A stretch of DNA of 11,047 bases from Clostridiales bacterium (GTDB taxonomy: Bacteria; Bacillota; Clostridia; Christensenellales; CAG-138): the NCBI GenBank assembly GCA_031270585.1, contig JAISXK010000079.1:1-11047 (forward strand), in the 5' to 3' direction. A program made the translations under genes and the position numbers. The notes under the pieces were generated by a model. The model was given only the letters and a program-made list of their open reading frames with translations. It did no database searches and was not told the DNA's origin. This document shows, piece after piece, positions 4,970 to 11,047 of the stretch. Each line of letters opens with the position of its first letter. Within the stretch, counting starts at the first letter, position 1.

Positions 4970-7300
4970 ATGTTTGCGGCAATACAAAAGCGGGATGGGC
5001 GAAAAGTACCCTACGATATCGAAAAAATAGCGGGCGCTATCAACAAGGCCATGACGGCGGCGGGCCGCAAAAACATGGCGGACGAAAGCATGCGCCTGGC
5101 GTTGCTTGTGCAGGAGCGCCTGCGGGCGCAGTTTAAAGGGAACCCGCCGGGCATTGAGGATATTCAGGATATCGTGGAAGCCGTGCTGATGGATAACGGC
5201 TACGCGTTTGTGGCGAAGCGCTATATCCTGTACCGCGCGGAGCGCTCGCGCGCGCGCGAGCGCAACACAAGCCTCATGCGCATATTCGACGAGCTGACAT
5301 TTAAAGAGGCGGACGACAGCGATATGAAGCGCGATAACGCCAATATCGACGGCGATACCGCCATGGGCGTTATGCTCAAATACGGGTCGGAGGGCGCCAA
5401 GAATTATTACGAAAAATATCTCTTGAGTCCCGCGCTTTCCAAGGCGCATGCCGAGGGCGATATCCACATACACGATTTTGATTTTTACGCGTTGACCACC
5501 ACCTGCTGCCAGATCGATATAGTAAAATTGTTTACGGGCGGGTTTTCCACCGGCCATGGGCACCTGCGCGAGCCCAACTCCATACAGAGCTACGCGGCGC
5601 TTGCGTGCATTGCCATACAATCCAACCAAAACGACCAGCACGGCGGGCAGAGCATACCCAATTTCGATTACGGGCTGGCGCCGGGCGTAAAGAAAACGTT
5701 TAAAAAGCTGTATATCGCGAACCTGAGCAAGGCCGTCAACCTGCTTTGTGGGCAGGGAAAAACCACGAAAGAGGCCATGCGGGCCGTCATCGGCGAAATT
5801 GGCGAAAAGTATAAGGTTTGGCCGGGGCTTTTCATGGGCGAAGAGTACATCGGGCGGGAGGCCGAGGCGCTCAAAGCCTATACCGCAAACGAAACGGCGA
5901 TCAAGAGCATACAGCGCTTTGCGCGGGAATACGCGGCGGAGGAGACCGAGCGCGAAGTGGCCCAGGCCATGGAGGCGTTGGTACATAACCTCAACACCAT
6001 GCACAGCAGGGCGGGCGCGCAAACGCCGTTTTCCAGCATCAACTACGGCACGGATACTTCGCCCGAGGGGCGCATGATAACGCGCAACGTGCTGCTGGCT
6101 ACGGATCAGGGGTTGGGCAACGGCGAAACCGCCATATTTCCCATCCACATATTTAAGGTGAAGGAAGGCGTCAATTACAACCCCGGCGACCCCAACTACG
6201 ATTTGTTCAAGCTGGCCTGCCGCGTGAGCGCCCGGAGGCTCTTCCCCAACTTTGGTTTTTTGGACGCGCCGTTCAACCTCGCCTACTATCGCCCGGGCCG
6301 CCCCGAAACCGAAGTTGTATATATGGGCTGCCGCACGCGCGTGATCGGCAACGTATACGACCGGGATAACGAAATTACATATGGACGGGGCAATTTGAGC
6401 TTTACATCCATCAACCTGCCGCGCGTCGCCATCAAAAGCTGCGGCAGCGTGGAATGGTTTTTTGAAGAGCTGGAGCGTAAGCTGCAGCAGGTAACAGGCC
6501 AGCTTGTGGAGCGTTACCAAATCCAGGCCGTGAAAAAGGTGCGCAATTTTCCGTTTTTGATGGGGCAGGGCATATGGCTGGGTTCCGACGGGCTGGGGCT
6601 TAACGACGAGGTGGGCGAAATATTAAAGCACGGCACGCTTTCCGTGGGTTTTATAGGGCTTGCCGAGGCGCTGGTGGCGCTTTGCGGCAGCCACCACGGC
6701 CAAACGCCCGAAAGCAGAAACCTGGGGCTCGAGATCGTTGGCTATATGCGCGATTATCTTGACAGGCTCAGCGCAGAAAAACAATTGAACTTCACGCTGC
6801 TGGCCACCCCGGCGGAGGGGCTTTCAGGTCGCTTTGTACGGCTGGATAAGAAAAAATTTGGCGATATACCCGGCGTGACGGATCGTGAGTATTATACAAA
6901 CGGCTTTCATATACCGGTGTATTTCCCCATATCCGCTTATGAAAAGATCAAGATCGAGGCGCCTTACCACGCGCTTACAAACGCAGGGCATATTACCTAT
7001 GTAGAGCTTGATGGCGACGCGTCCAACAATGTGCAGGCTTTTGAGCGCGTCGTGCGCGCCATGAAAGAGGCGGGCGTGGGCTACGGTTCCGTCAACCACC
7101 CGGTGGATCGCGACCCCGTTTGCGGCTATAACGGCATTATAGATGAAACCTGCCCCGGCTGCGGCAGGAAAGAGCGTGAAGGCCCGCTGAAGTTTGAACG
7201 CATCCGCCGCATTACGGGTTACCTTGTGGGCACTCTGGATCGCTTTAACGACGCCAAGCGCGCGGAGGAAGCCGACCGCGTGAAGCACGATGTCGGATAA
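4970..7300 (+). CDS. nrdD: Anaerobic (class III) ribonucleoside-triphosphate reductase NrdD
   Basis: NrdD reduces ribonucleoside triphosphates to deoxynucleotides by a glycyl radical mechanism in the cytosol and is inactivated by oxygen. The 776-residue product has an N-terminal ATP-cone (about 2-92, beginning IQKRDGRKVPYDIEKI), which sets activity by ATP/dATP; the catalytic barrel with Cys179/180 (TTTCCQID) and Cys454 (YMGCRTRV); a C-terminal zinc-ribbon region (VCGYNG...CPGCG, 717-732); and the radical loop RRITGYL with Gly750. Three ribbon cysteines are visible (718, 728, 731); the position expected for a fourth is Asp715. Length fits the family. The start is ATG 4970; AGGGGG lies about 11 bases upstream. 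Paired NrdR boxes precede it and nrdG overlaps its end by 11 bases. A 22-bp perfect GC palindrome lies in the frame at 5242-5263. Confidence 0.97.
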   Translation: MFAAIQKRDGRKVPYDIEKIAGAINKAMTAAGRKNMADESMRLALLVQERLRAQFKGNPPGIEDIQDIVEAVLMDNGYAFVAKRYILYRAERSRARERNTSLMRIFDELTFKEADDSDMKRDNANIDGDTAMGVMLKYGSEGAKNYYEKYLLSPALSKAHAEGDIHIHDFDFYALTTTCCQIDIVKLFTGGFSTGHGHLREPNSIQSYAALACIAIQSNQNDQHGGQSIPNFDYGLAPGVKKTFKKLYIANLSKAVNLLCGQGKTTKEAMRAVIGEIGEKYKVWPGLFMGEEYIGREAEALKAYTANETAIKSIQRFAREYAAEETEREVAQAMEALVHNLNTMHSRAGAQTPFSSINYGTDTSPEGRMITRNVLLATDQGLGNGETAIFPIHIFKVKEGVNYNPGDPNYDLFKLACRVSARRLFPNFGFLDAPFNLAYYRPGRPETEVVYMGCRTRVIGNVYDRDNEITYGRGNLSFTSINLPRVAIKSCGSVEWFFEELERKLQQVTGQLVERYQIQAVKKVRNFPFLMGQGIWLGSDGLGLNDEVGEILKHGTLSVGFIGLAEALVALCGSHHGQTPESRNLGLEIVGYMRDYLDRLSAEKQLNFTLLATPAEGLSGRFVRLDKKKFGDIPGVTDREYYTNGFHIPVYFPISAYEKIKIEAPYHALTNAGHITYVELDGDASNNVQAFERVVRAMKEAGVGYGSVNHPVDRDPVCGYNGIIDETCPGCGRKEREGPLKFERIRRITGYLVGTLDRFNDAKRAEEADRVKHDVG

Positions 7301-7841
7301 CGCCGCGCAAACCATCCGGGTGGCCGGCATTGTAAACGACAGCATTACGGATGGCCCGGGGCTAAGACTCGCCATATTCATGCAGGGGTGTTTGCGCGGC
7401 TGTCCCGGCTGCCATAACCCGTCCGCACTGCCGCTAAAGGGCGGCGAACCGTATTCTGCGGCGGCGCTTTATGATAGGGTAAAAGCCAACCCGCTTTTAA
7501 GCGGCGTTACATTCAGCGGCGGAGAACCGCTTTTGCAGGCTGCGGCGCTCATACCGCTCGCAAAAAAAATACGGCGGGCCGGATACGCGCTGAGTATCTA
7601 CACCGGGTATACGTTTGAAACACTGCTAAACGAAAACGACGCCGATAAGCTTTCACTCCTCCGCTGCGCGGATACGCTGGTGGACGGGCCGTTTATATTA
7701 GCCGAGCGTGATTTGTCGCTGCTGTTTCGCGGATCAAAAAACCAGCGTATACTGGATGTGGCGCAATCATTGAAAAAAGGGTATGCCTGCCCGCAAACGG
7801 CGCCGGGGTGGCAAAAGCAATCGACAGCGCCGTTTTGTTGA
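7290..7841 (+). CDS. nrdG: Anaerobic ribonucleotide reductase activating protein NrdG
   Basis: NrdG is the radical-SAM activase that uses a 4Fe-4S cluster and S-adenosylmethionine to place the glycyl radical on NrdD. The cluster motif is CLRGCPGC (Cys34, Cys38, Cys41; CxxxCxxC), preceded by the typical DGPGLRLAIFMQGC and followed by FSGGEPLLQ (75-83), the SAM-binding GGE region. RGSKNQRI near residues 147-154 is the usual family ending. At 183 residues it is slightly longer than most, with an unremarkable tail ending PGWQKQSTAPFC. The ATG lies inside nrdD with an 11-base overlap and no strong ribosome site of its own, which points to translational coupling. No clear terminator follows, so read-through toward the lar genes is possible. 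Confidence 0.95.
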   Translation: MSDNAAQTIRVAGIVNDSITDGPGLRLAIFMQGCLRGCPGCHNPSALPLKGGEPYSAAALYDRVKANPLLSGVTFSGGEPLLQAAALIPLAKKIRRAGYALSIYTGYTFETLLNENDADKLSLLRCADTLVDGPFILAERDLSLLFRGSKNQRILDVAQSLKKGYACPQTAPGWQKQSTAPFC

Positions 7842-7866
7842 CTGCGGGTAAATTTGCTGCGGGTAA
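7842..7866 (+). repeat. Tandem repeat CTGCGGGTAA just after nrdG
   Basis: CTGCGGGTAA occurs at 7842-7851 and again at 7857-7866, a 15-bp period; similarity extends into the following nTTT. It begins on the base after the nrdG stop codon and is followed by TATAAT (7873-7878) and TATACT (7881-7886), which lack good -35 partners. It could be a binding site for a direct-repeat regulator. Confidence 0.45.
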
Positions 7867-7901
7867 GTTTAATATAATACTATACTAAAGCCGTTCTTAT
7901 C

Positions 7902-7930
7902 TTGACACGCGGGGGAGTATCCGATACAAT
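7902..7930 (+). promoter_or_regulatory. Strong sigma-A promoter of the lar operon
   Basis: A consensus TTGACA (7902-7907) and TACAAT (7925-7930) are exactly 17 bp apart. Transcription should start near 7937, leaving a leader of about 195 bases before the first start codon at 8133. The -10 lies inside an inverted repeat listed separately, as expected for a repressible promoter. Confidence 0.7.
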
Positions 7931-7955
7931 CATCTGTATCGGCATGAAGCCGATA
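7921..7955 (+). promoter_or_regulatory. Nested inverted repeats: operator and/or leader hairpins of the lar operon
   Basis: CCGATACA (7921-7928), six bases, then TGTATCGG (7935-7942) form a perfect 8-bp inverted repeat over the -10 box. The right arm is reused: TATCGGC (7937-7943), loop ATGAA, GCCGATA (7949-7955) is a second perfect 7-bp inverted repeat, so the two hairpins exclude each other. CTTATC (7897-7902) is also complementary to GATAAG (7952-7957). A repressor operator is the simplest reading; a structured RNA is possible if transcription starts upstream. Confidence 0.6.
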
Positions 7956-8004
7956 AGGGGGGCGCAGAAGCGTTTTCCATTCCGGGTATAGTTGGGCGCG
8001 GCAT

Positions 8005-8033
8005 GTATACTATGAAGGTATACGGTTTTTTTT
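8005..8033 (+). terminator. Terminator-like hairpin in the lar leader (possible attenuator)
   Basis: GTATAC (8005-8010), seven bases, GTATAC (8018-8023) can fold into a 6-bp stem, extended by one G-U pair; GG and eight T residues (8026-8033) follow. The stem is AT-rich and weak, so efficiency is uncertain. A second run of eight T (8052-8059) lies 18 bases further, after the T-run of the first. It could end nrdDG read-through or attenuate the lar genes. The remaining leader to 8132 has a short CCGC-CCCG-GCGG hairpin at about 8067-8078. Confidence 0.4.
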
Positions 8034-8132
8034 GAAGGAAAACTGTAGCCCTTTTTTTTATTGAACCCGCCCCGGCGGTTACCCAAATCATATCGGGAAA
8101 AACGAAAGTATTATTGCAGGAGGTAGCTATTC

Positions 8133-8552
8133 ATGGCGTGTTTTCTTGTTCCTGCCGCAGAGGCAATCGCGGTAACGGTCGCGACACAAATTGCAAAATC
8201 GAAAGAAAAGGAGCCTCAGCCCTTAAAGCCCGAAACAGGAAGCGGGGATTGTGGTATGGAAAACAAAATCCCGTTTTCAGGAAAGATCAAGTGGCTTACA
8301 AATCTGCTCTGGGGAGGCTCCGCGCTGCTGGCTTTTGAGCACGTATGGCATGGCGAAGTGACGCCATGGTTCCCTTTTTTGACCGCCGCAGGCAATCCCT
8401 CGGATGCTTTAGCCATGTTGCGCGAGATGTCCACGGCGGGCGTCGCCATGGCGCTTCTGGTAACCGCTTTTTGGGCCGGAATGTTAATAGTTTCGGGCGT
8501 AATGGAGAAGCGGGCTTTGAAAACGCGTGCCGCAGCAAAACAGGAGGGGTAA
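8133..8552 (+). CDS. Small membrane protein in the lar operon, function unknown
   Basis: A 139-residue protein of no named function that I can identify. It has a hydrophobic, weakly amphipathic N-terminus (about 3-21), a charged Lys/Glu/Pro-rich linker (22-52), a first clear membrane segment (about 54-70), a short loop FEHVWHGEVTPWFPF (68-82), and a second segment (about 101-122) before a basic tail. Glu69, His70, His73 and Glu75 cluster at the membrane edge and could bind a metal; given the nickel-cofactor genes downstream, nickel is an attractive but unproven guess. The start has an excellent AGGAGGT at 8118-8124, 8 bases before ATG; an internal ATG at codon 42 has none. The next gene begins after 2 bases, indicating co-translation with it. 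Confidence 0.85.
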   Translation: MACFLVPAAEAIAVTVATQIAKSKEKEPQPLKPETGSGDCGMENKIPFSGKIKWLTNLLWGGSALLAFEHVWHGEVTPWFPFLTAAGNPSDALAMLREMSTAGVAMALLVTAFWAGMLIVSGVMEKRALKTRAAAKQEG

Positions 8553-8554
8553 AA

Positions 8555-8875
8555 ATGACGTTGCTTACCGCCGTATTTGCGGCAATCGTTTGTACTGTTA
8601 TATGGTACAGAAACGCCCCAAATAACGAGATGAAGGTGGGTGTTCTTTGCTTTATGTATTGGGGCGCCTCACTCATGTGGCTCGTAGACGCAATCTTTGC
8701 GTATGCCGAGCTGCGGGACGAATTTTTCACTCCGGCGCCGGCGGACATGCTCAATGATTTATATCTTGGTCTCTCTGTCGTCGCCCTTGGGCTTATCATC
8801 TGGCTGGTTATCCTGTTGATCAAAGACCCTAAGGGCGTTGTCGCGGCAGCGCTTTCTAAAAAAAAGCAAGCGTAA
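8555..8875 (+). CDS. Second small membrane protein in the lar operon, function unknown
   Basis: A 106-residue protein with three likely membrane helices (about 2-18, 28-50 and 69-90) and a basic C-terminus (KKKQA). Between helices 2 and 3 lies an acidic, aromatic loop (DAIFAYAELRDEFFTPAPADMLND, about 45-68, with Asp45, Glu52, Asp55, Glu56, Asp64 and Asp68). No family name is recognised. The start is ATG 8555, with AGGAGG at 8542-8547 and 7-base spacing; the open frame reaches back to 8345 only inside the preceding gene. Just two bases separate it from that gene, suggesting the two proteins form a complex. The pair may import an ion or precursor for the LarBC pathway, or protect a membrane enzyme; none of this is shown by sequence. 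Confidence 0.85.
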   Translation: MTLLTAVFAAIVCTVIWYRNAPNNEMKVGVLCFMYWGASLMWLVDAIFAYAELRDEFFTPAPADMLNDLYLGLSVVALGLIIWLVILLIKDPKGVVAAALSKKKQA

Positions 8876-8891
8876 GGCCGGGTTGAAAAGC

Positions 8892-8938
8892 GGTTTTGCC
8901 GTTAATTGGCGGAACCATCTTTTCCGGAAAATCCGGAA
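8892..8938 (+). terminator. Hairpin and TCCGGAA palindromes between the membrane pair and larB
   Basis: GGTTTTGCC (8892-8900), loop GTTAATT, GGCGGAACC (8908-8916) form a 9-bp stem with two G-U pairs, followed only by ATCTTTT: a weak terminator or a processing site that could lower larBC expression. Directly after it lies the perfect palindrome TTTTCCGGAAAA (8920-8931) and a second TCCGGAA copy (8923-8929 and 8932-8938, 9 bp apart). No convincing promoter for larB alone is seen. Confidence 0.4.
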
Positions 8939-8971
8939 GGCTTATGATCATGATGGCTCGAGGGGTGTTGG

Positions 8972-9727
8972 ATGAATACTTTCATCAGGCGAATAGTAGA
9001 GGGGGTTCAAAGAGGGGACCTGTCAGTCGAGGACGCTGTTTTAAAGCTGAAGGCGGCGCCTTTTGAGGATATCGGATTTGCCAGGGTTGATATTCACAGG
9101 GCGGTGCGGCAAGGCGCTGCGGAGGTGATCTATGGCGCCGGAAAAACACCGGAGCAGATCGAGGGTATTGTGCATGCGCTGCGTAAGCATGGACAAGGCG
9201 CCATTTTGATTACGCGTTTAGAGCCTGAAGCCGCCGGCAGCATGAAAAGGGCCTATGATCTGACCTATCACGCGGCCGCAAAAATCGGGATTATCGGGCC
9301 GTTGCCGGAACCGGACGGTTTGGGAAAGATTATCGTGGCCACCGGTGGCACCAGCGATATGCCCGTGGCGGAGGAGGCCGCGCTGACGGCCGAGGCGCTG
9401 GGAAACAGGGTGACGCGCCTGTATGACGTGGGGGTGTCGGGCCTGCACCGGTTGTTGGCGTATCTGGAGGAGATTATGTCCGCCGGGGTAATCATTGCCG
9501 TTGCTGGTATGGAAGGGGCGCTTGCAAGCGTGATAGGCGGGCTTGCCGATTGCCCGGTAGTCGGCGTGCCCACCAGCGTGGGGTATGGGGCGTCCATGGG
9601 AGGGCTCGCCGCGCTCTTGTCCATGCTCAATTCCTGTTCGGCGGGGGTGAGCGTCGTCAATATCGATAACGGGTTTGGCGCGGGGTATCTGGCGTCCATG
9701 ATCAACCACATGGGAGGTGCGCGATGA
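8972..9727 (+). CDS. larB: NPN-cofactor biosynthesis protein LarB (NaAD carboxylase/hydrolase)
   Basis: LarB carboxylates the pyridinium ring of NaAD and cleaves its phosphoanhydride, giving pyridinium-3,5-biscarboxylate mononucleotide and AMP: the first step toward the nickel-pincer nucleotide of lactate racemase. The 251-residue product has the LarB-specific N-terminus (about 1-110) and a C-terminal PurE-like carboxylase domain with KIIVATGGTSDMPVAEEA (119-136), DVGVSGLHRLL, and the highly conserved run from GVPTSVGYGASMGGLAAL through NSCSAGVSVVNIDNGFGAGYLA. Cys222 in that run matches the cysteine reported to form an adduct with the dinucleotide in the Lactobacillus enzyme. Length is typical. 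The start is ATG 8972, with AGGGG 6 bases upstream. Its stop overlaps the larC start (ATGA), indicating coupled translation. Confidence 0.95.
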   Translation: MNTFIRRIVEGVQRGDLSVEDAVLKLKAAPFEDIGFARVDIHRAVRQGAAEVIYGAGKTPEQIEGIVHALRKHGQGAILITRLEPEAAGSMKRAYDLTYHAAAKIGIIGPLPEPDGLGKIIVATGGTSDMPVAEEAALTAEALGNRVTRLYDVGVSGLHRLLAYLEEIMSAGVIIAVAGMEGALASVIGGLADCPVVGVPTSVGYGASMGGLAALLSMLNSCSAGVSVVNIDNGFGAGYLASMINHMGGAR

Positions 9728-11046
9728 ATATACTCTACTTTGAATGCAATATGGGCGCCTCCGGCGATATGATCATGGCGGCGCTTTTAGATATGCTGGA
9801 TGAGGCGGCGGCGCGGGCGTTTATCGCGCGGATGAACGGACTAAGCCTGCACGGGGTGACGCTCGCCATGGGCCGCGCAGAAAAGTGCGGCATCACGGGT
9901 ATGGGCGTATCGGTGACGGTGAATGGACGGGAGGAACTTTCCCATGACGCGTCTGTAACGGGGCATGAAAAGCCGTGTGGCCATGGGCAAAACCATGCCC
10001 TGGAGCATACGCATGCGCACGGTTGTGCCGCAGCGAAACACCACGCGCACAACGGCCTTGCCGATATTGCCGGCATCATAGAGAGGCTGCAAATAAGCCA
10101 AACCGTAAAGGATAACGCCCTTGGTATATTTCGCCTGTTGGCCGGGGCGGAAGCCGCCGTGCATGGCCGCCCCGTAGATCAAGTGCACTTTCATGAAGTG
10201 GGCAGCATGGATGCCGTGGCGGATATTTTGGGCGTGTGCATGCTGATGGAGGAGTTCTCGCCCAGCCGTATATACGCCTCGCCCGTGCATGTGGGGGCCG
10301 GGCATGTGCGCTGCGCGCATGGCGTGTTGCCCGTGCCGGCGCCCGCCACCGCGTATATTTTGCGCGATGTGCCGGCCTACGGCGGCGGGGTGCAAGGCGA
10401 GCTTTGTACGCCCACGGGCGCCGCCATACTCAAGCATTTCGTGGGGGATAACTTTGGCCCCATGCCGGTGATAGCGGCAAAGGCGGTGGGTTATGGCATG
10501 GGCAAGAAGGATTTTGCGGCCGCCAACTGCCTGAGGGCGTTCTACGGAACCATGGCCGGTACGGGCGGTGCGGTTCTGGCGGGGGAAGGCCCCAACGGCA
10601 GCATTGTGGAGCTATGCTGCAATGTGGACGATATGACGGGCGAGGCCGTCGCCTTTGCGGGGGAAGCGTTGCTGGCTGCGGGCGCGCTGGATTTTTACAT
10701 ATTGCCCGCGCAGATGAAAAAGGGCAGACCCGGCCAGCACATCATATGCCTGTGTGAAACAAACGACGCCGACAGGATGGCGGCGGCGCTGCTGCGCTAT
10801 ACCACCACGTTTGGCGTGCGGCGCGTATCATACGAAAAATATATGCTACGGCGCGAGAGTACTATTTTGGCTACGCCCTATGGCGATGTGCGCGAAAAGA
10901 CCGGCTGCGGGTATGGCGTAAACAAAACCAAACTCGAATATGAGGATGTCGCCGCCCGCGCGCGGCAACTGGGCGTAGGCATACCCGATCTGATTGGCAG
11001 AATGAAAGTTGAGAACGTAAAAGCCGACGGTACAAAAACGGATTGA
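9724..11046 (+). CDS. larC: NPN-cofactor biosynthesis protein LarC (CTP-dependent nickel insertase)
   Basis: LarC inserts nickel into the dithiolated pyridinium mononucleotide made by LarB and LarE, using CTP, to finish the NPN cofactor. The 440-residue product begins with the family motif LYFECNMGASGDMIMAALLD (4-23), then a His-rich linker (81-109: nine His plus Cys85 and Cys101), VHFHEVGSMDAVADILG (154-170), the segment GELCTPTGAA, and the C-terminal LarC2-type domain with CCNVDDMTGE and AQMKKGRPG. In Lactobacillus plantarum larC is split into larC1 and larC2 joined by ribosomal frameshifting; here one uninterrupted frame encodes both. It overlaps larB by four bases and ends one base before the window edge, so no terminator or larE/larA can be seen. 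Confidence 0.95.
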   Translation: MNILYFECNMGASGDMIMAALLDMLDEAAARAFIARMNGLSLHGVTLAMGRAEKCGITGMGVSVTVNGREELSHDASVTGHEKPCGHGQNHALEHTHAHGCAAAKHHAHNGLADIAGIIERLQISQTVKDNALGIFRLLAGAEAAVHGRPVDQVHFHEVGSMDAVADILGVCMLMEEFSPSRIYASPVHVGAGHVRCAHGVLPVPAPATAYILRDVPAYGGGVQGELCTPTGAAILKHFVGDNFGPMPVIAAKAVGYGMGKKDFAAANCLRAFYGTMAGTGGAVLAGEGPNGSIVELCCNVDDMTGEAVAFAGEALLAAGALDFYILPAQMKKGRPGQHIICLCETNDADRMAAALLRYTTTFGVRRVSYEKYMLRRESTILATPYGDVREKTGCGYGVNKTKLEYEDVAARARQLGVGIPDLIGRMKVENVKADGTKTD

Positions 11047-11047
11047 A

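Noticed and set aside
4961..6520. Long minus-strand open frame of 519 codons opposite nrdD
   Set aside because: It is the antisense of a confidently identified nrdD; GC-rich codons suppress stops on the opposite strand, and its translation shows no recognisable family.
7897..7990. Known riboswitch (SAM-I, Mn/yybP-ykoY or NiCo class) in the lar leader
   Set aside because: CTTATC, GGGGAGTA and GGCATGAAGCC fragments resemble parts of SAM-I or yybP elements, but the remaining conserved segments are missing and the spacing is wrong; I recall no NiCo consensus match.
7880..8086. Minus-strand 68-codon frame in the lar leader
   Set aside because: No ribosome site, no family likeness, and it covers the promoter and hairpins of the lar unit.
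8345..8554. Upstream extension of the second small membrane protein
   Set aside because: It overlaps the first membrane gene in another frame; AGGAGG before ATG 8555 and the hydrophobic start fix the gene.
8296..8823. Minus-strand 175-codon frame opposite the membrane pair
   Set aside because: Antisense of two well-supported small genes with strong ribosome sites; its product is low in hydrophobic or domain features.

Overview
The window looks like the chromosome of a strictly or mainly anaerobic Firmicute, most likely a class Clostridia member of moderately high GC. Evidence: a Rex redox repressor, an oxygen-sensitive class III ribonucleotide reductase with its radical-SAM activase, the nadD-yqeK-rsfS cluster typical of Firmicutes, strong AGGAGG-type ribosome sites, and sigma-A-like promoters. 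Coding DNA is rich in GCG/CGC runs and uses many ATA codons; AT-rich DNA is confined to promoters. I see no mobile element, tRNA, rRNA or CRISPR array. Genus cannot be named from this sequence.

Layout. 1-167: likely terminator of an upstream gene, then a near-consensus promoter for rex (168-788, +). rex converges with a minus-strand unit running from 2421 to 817: a NadD-YqeK fusion starting at TTG, then rsfS. From the same divergent promoter region a plus-strand four-helix membrane protein of unknown function (2555-3394) faces a minus-strand SARP/BTAD-type regulator (4663-3458). The 306-bp gap 4664-4969 is divergent and carries the SARP promoter and two NrdR boxes 32 bp apart before nrdD-nrdG (4970-7841, +). 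A 291-bp leader with a near-perfect promoter, nested inverted repeats and a terminator-like hairpin then precedes two small membrane proteins (8133-8552, 8555-8875), larB (8972-9727) and larC (9724-11046).

How the parts connect. Rex reads NADH/NAD+; NadD makes nicotinic acid adenine dinucleotide (NaAD), the NAD precursor that is also the substrate of LarB. LarB and LarC are two of the three enzymes making the nickel-pincer nucleotide (NPN) cofactor of lactate racemase and related LarA enzymes. LarE and LarA are not in the window; larC stops one base before its end, so they may lie beyond it.

The least explained part is 7842-8971: two small membrane proteins of no recognised function, apparently co-transcribed with larBC, behind a leader with three CCGATA/TATCGG half-sites able to form mutually exclusive hairpins. 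I regard this as the best candidate for something undescribed, but function is inference only.
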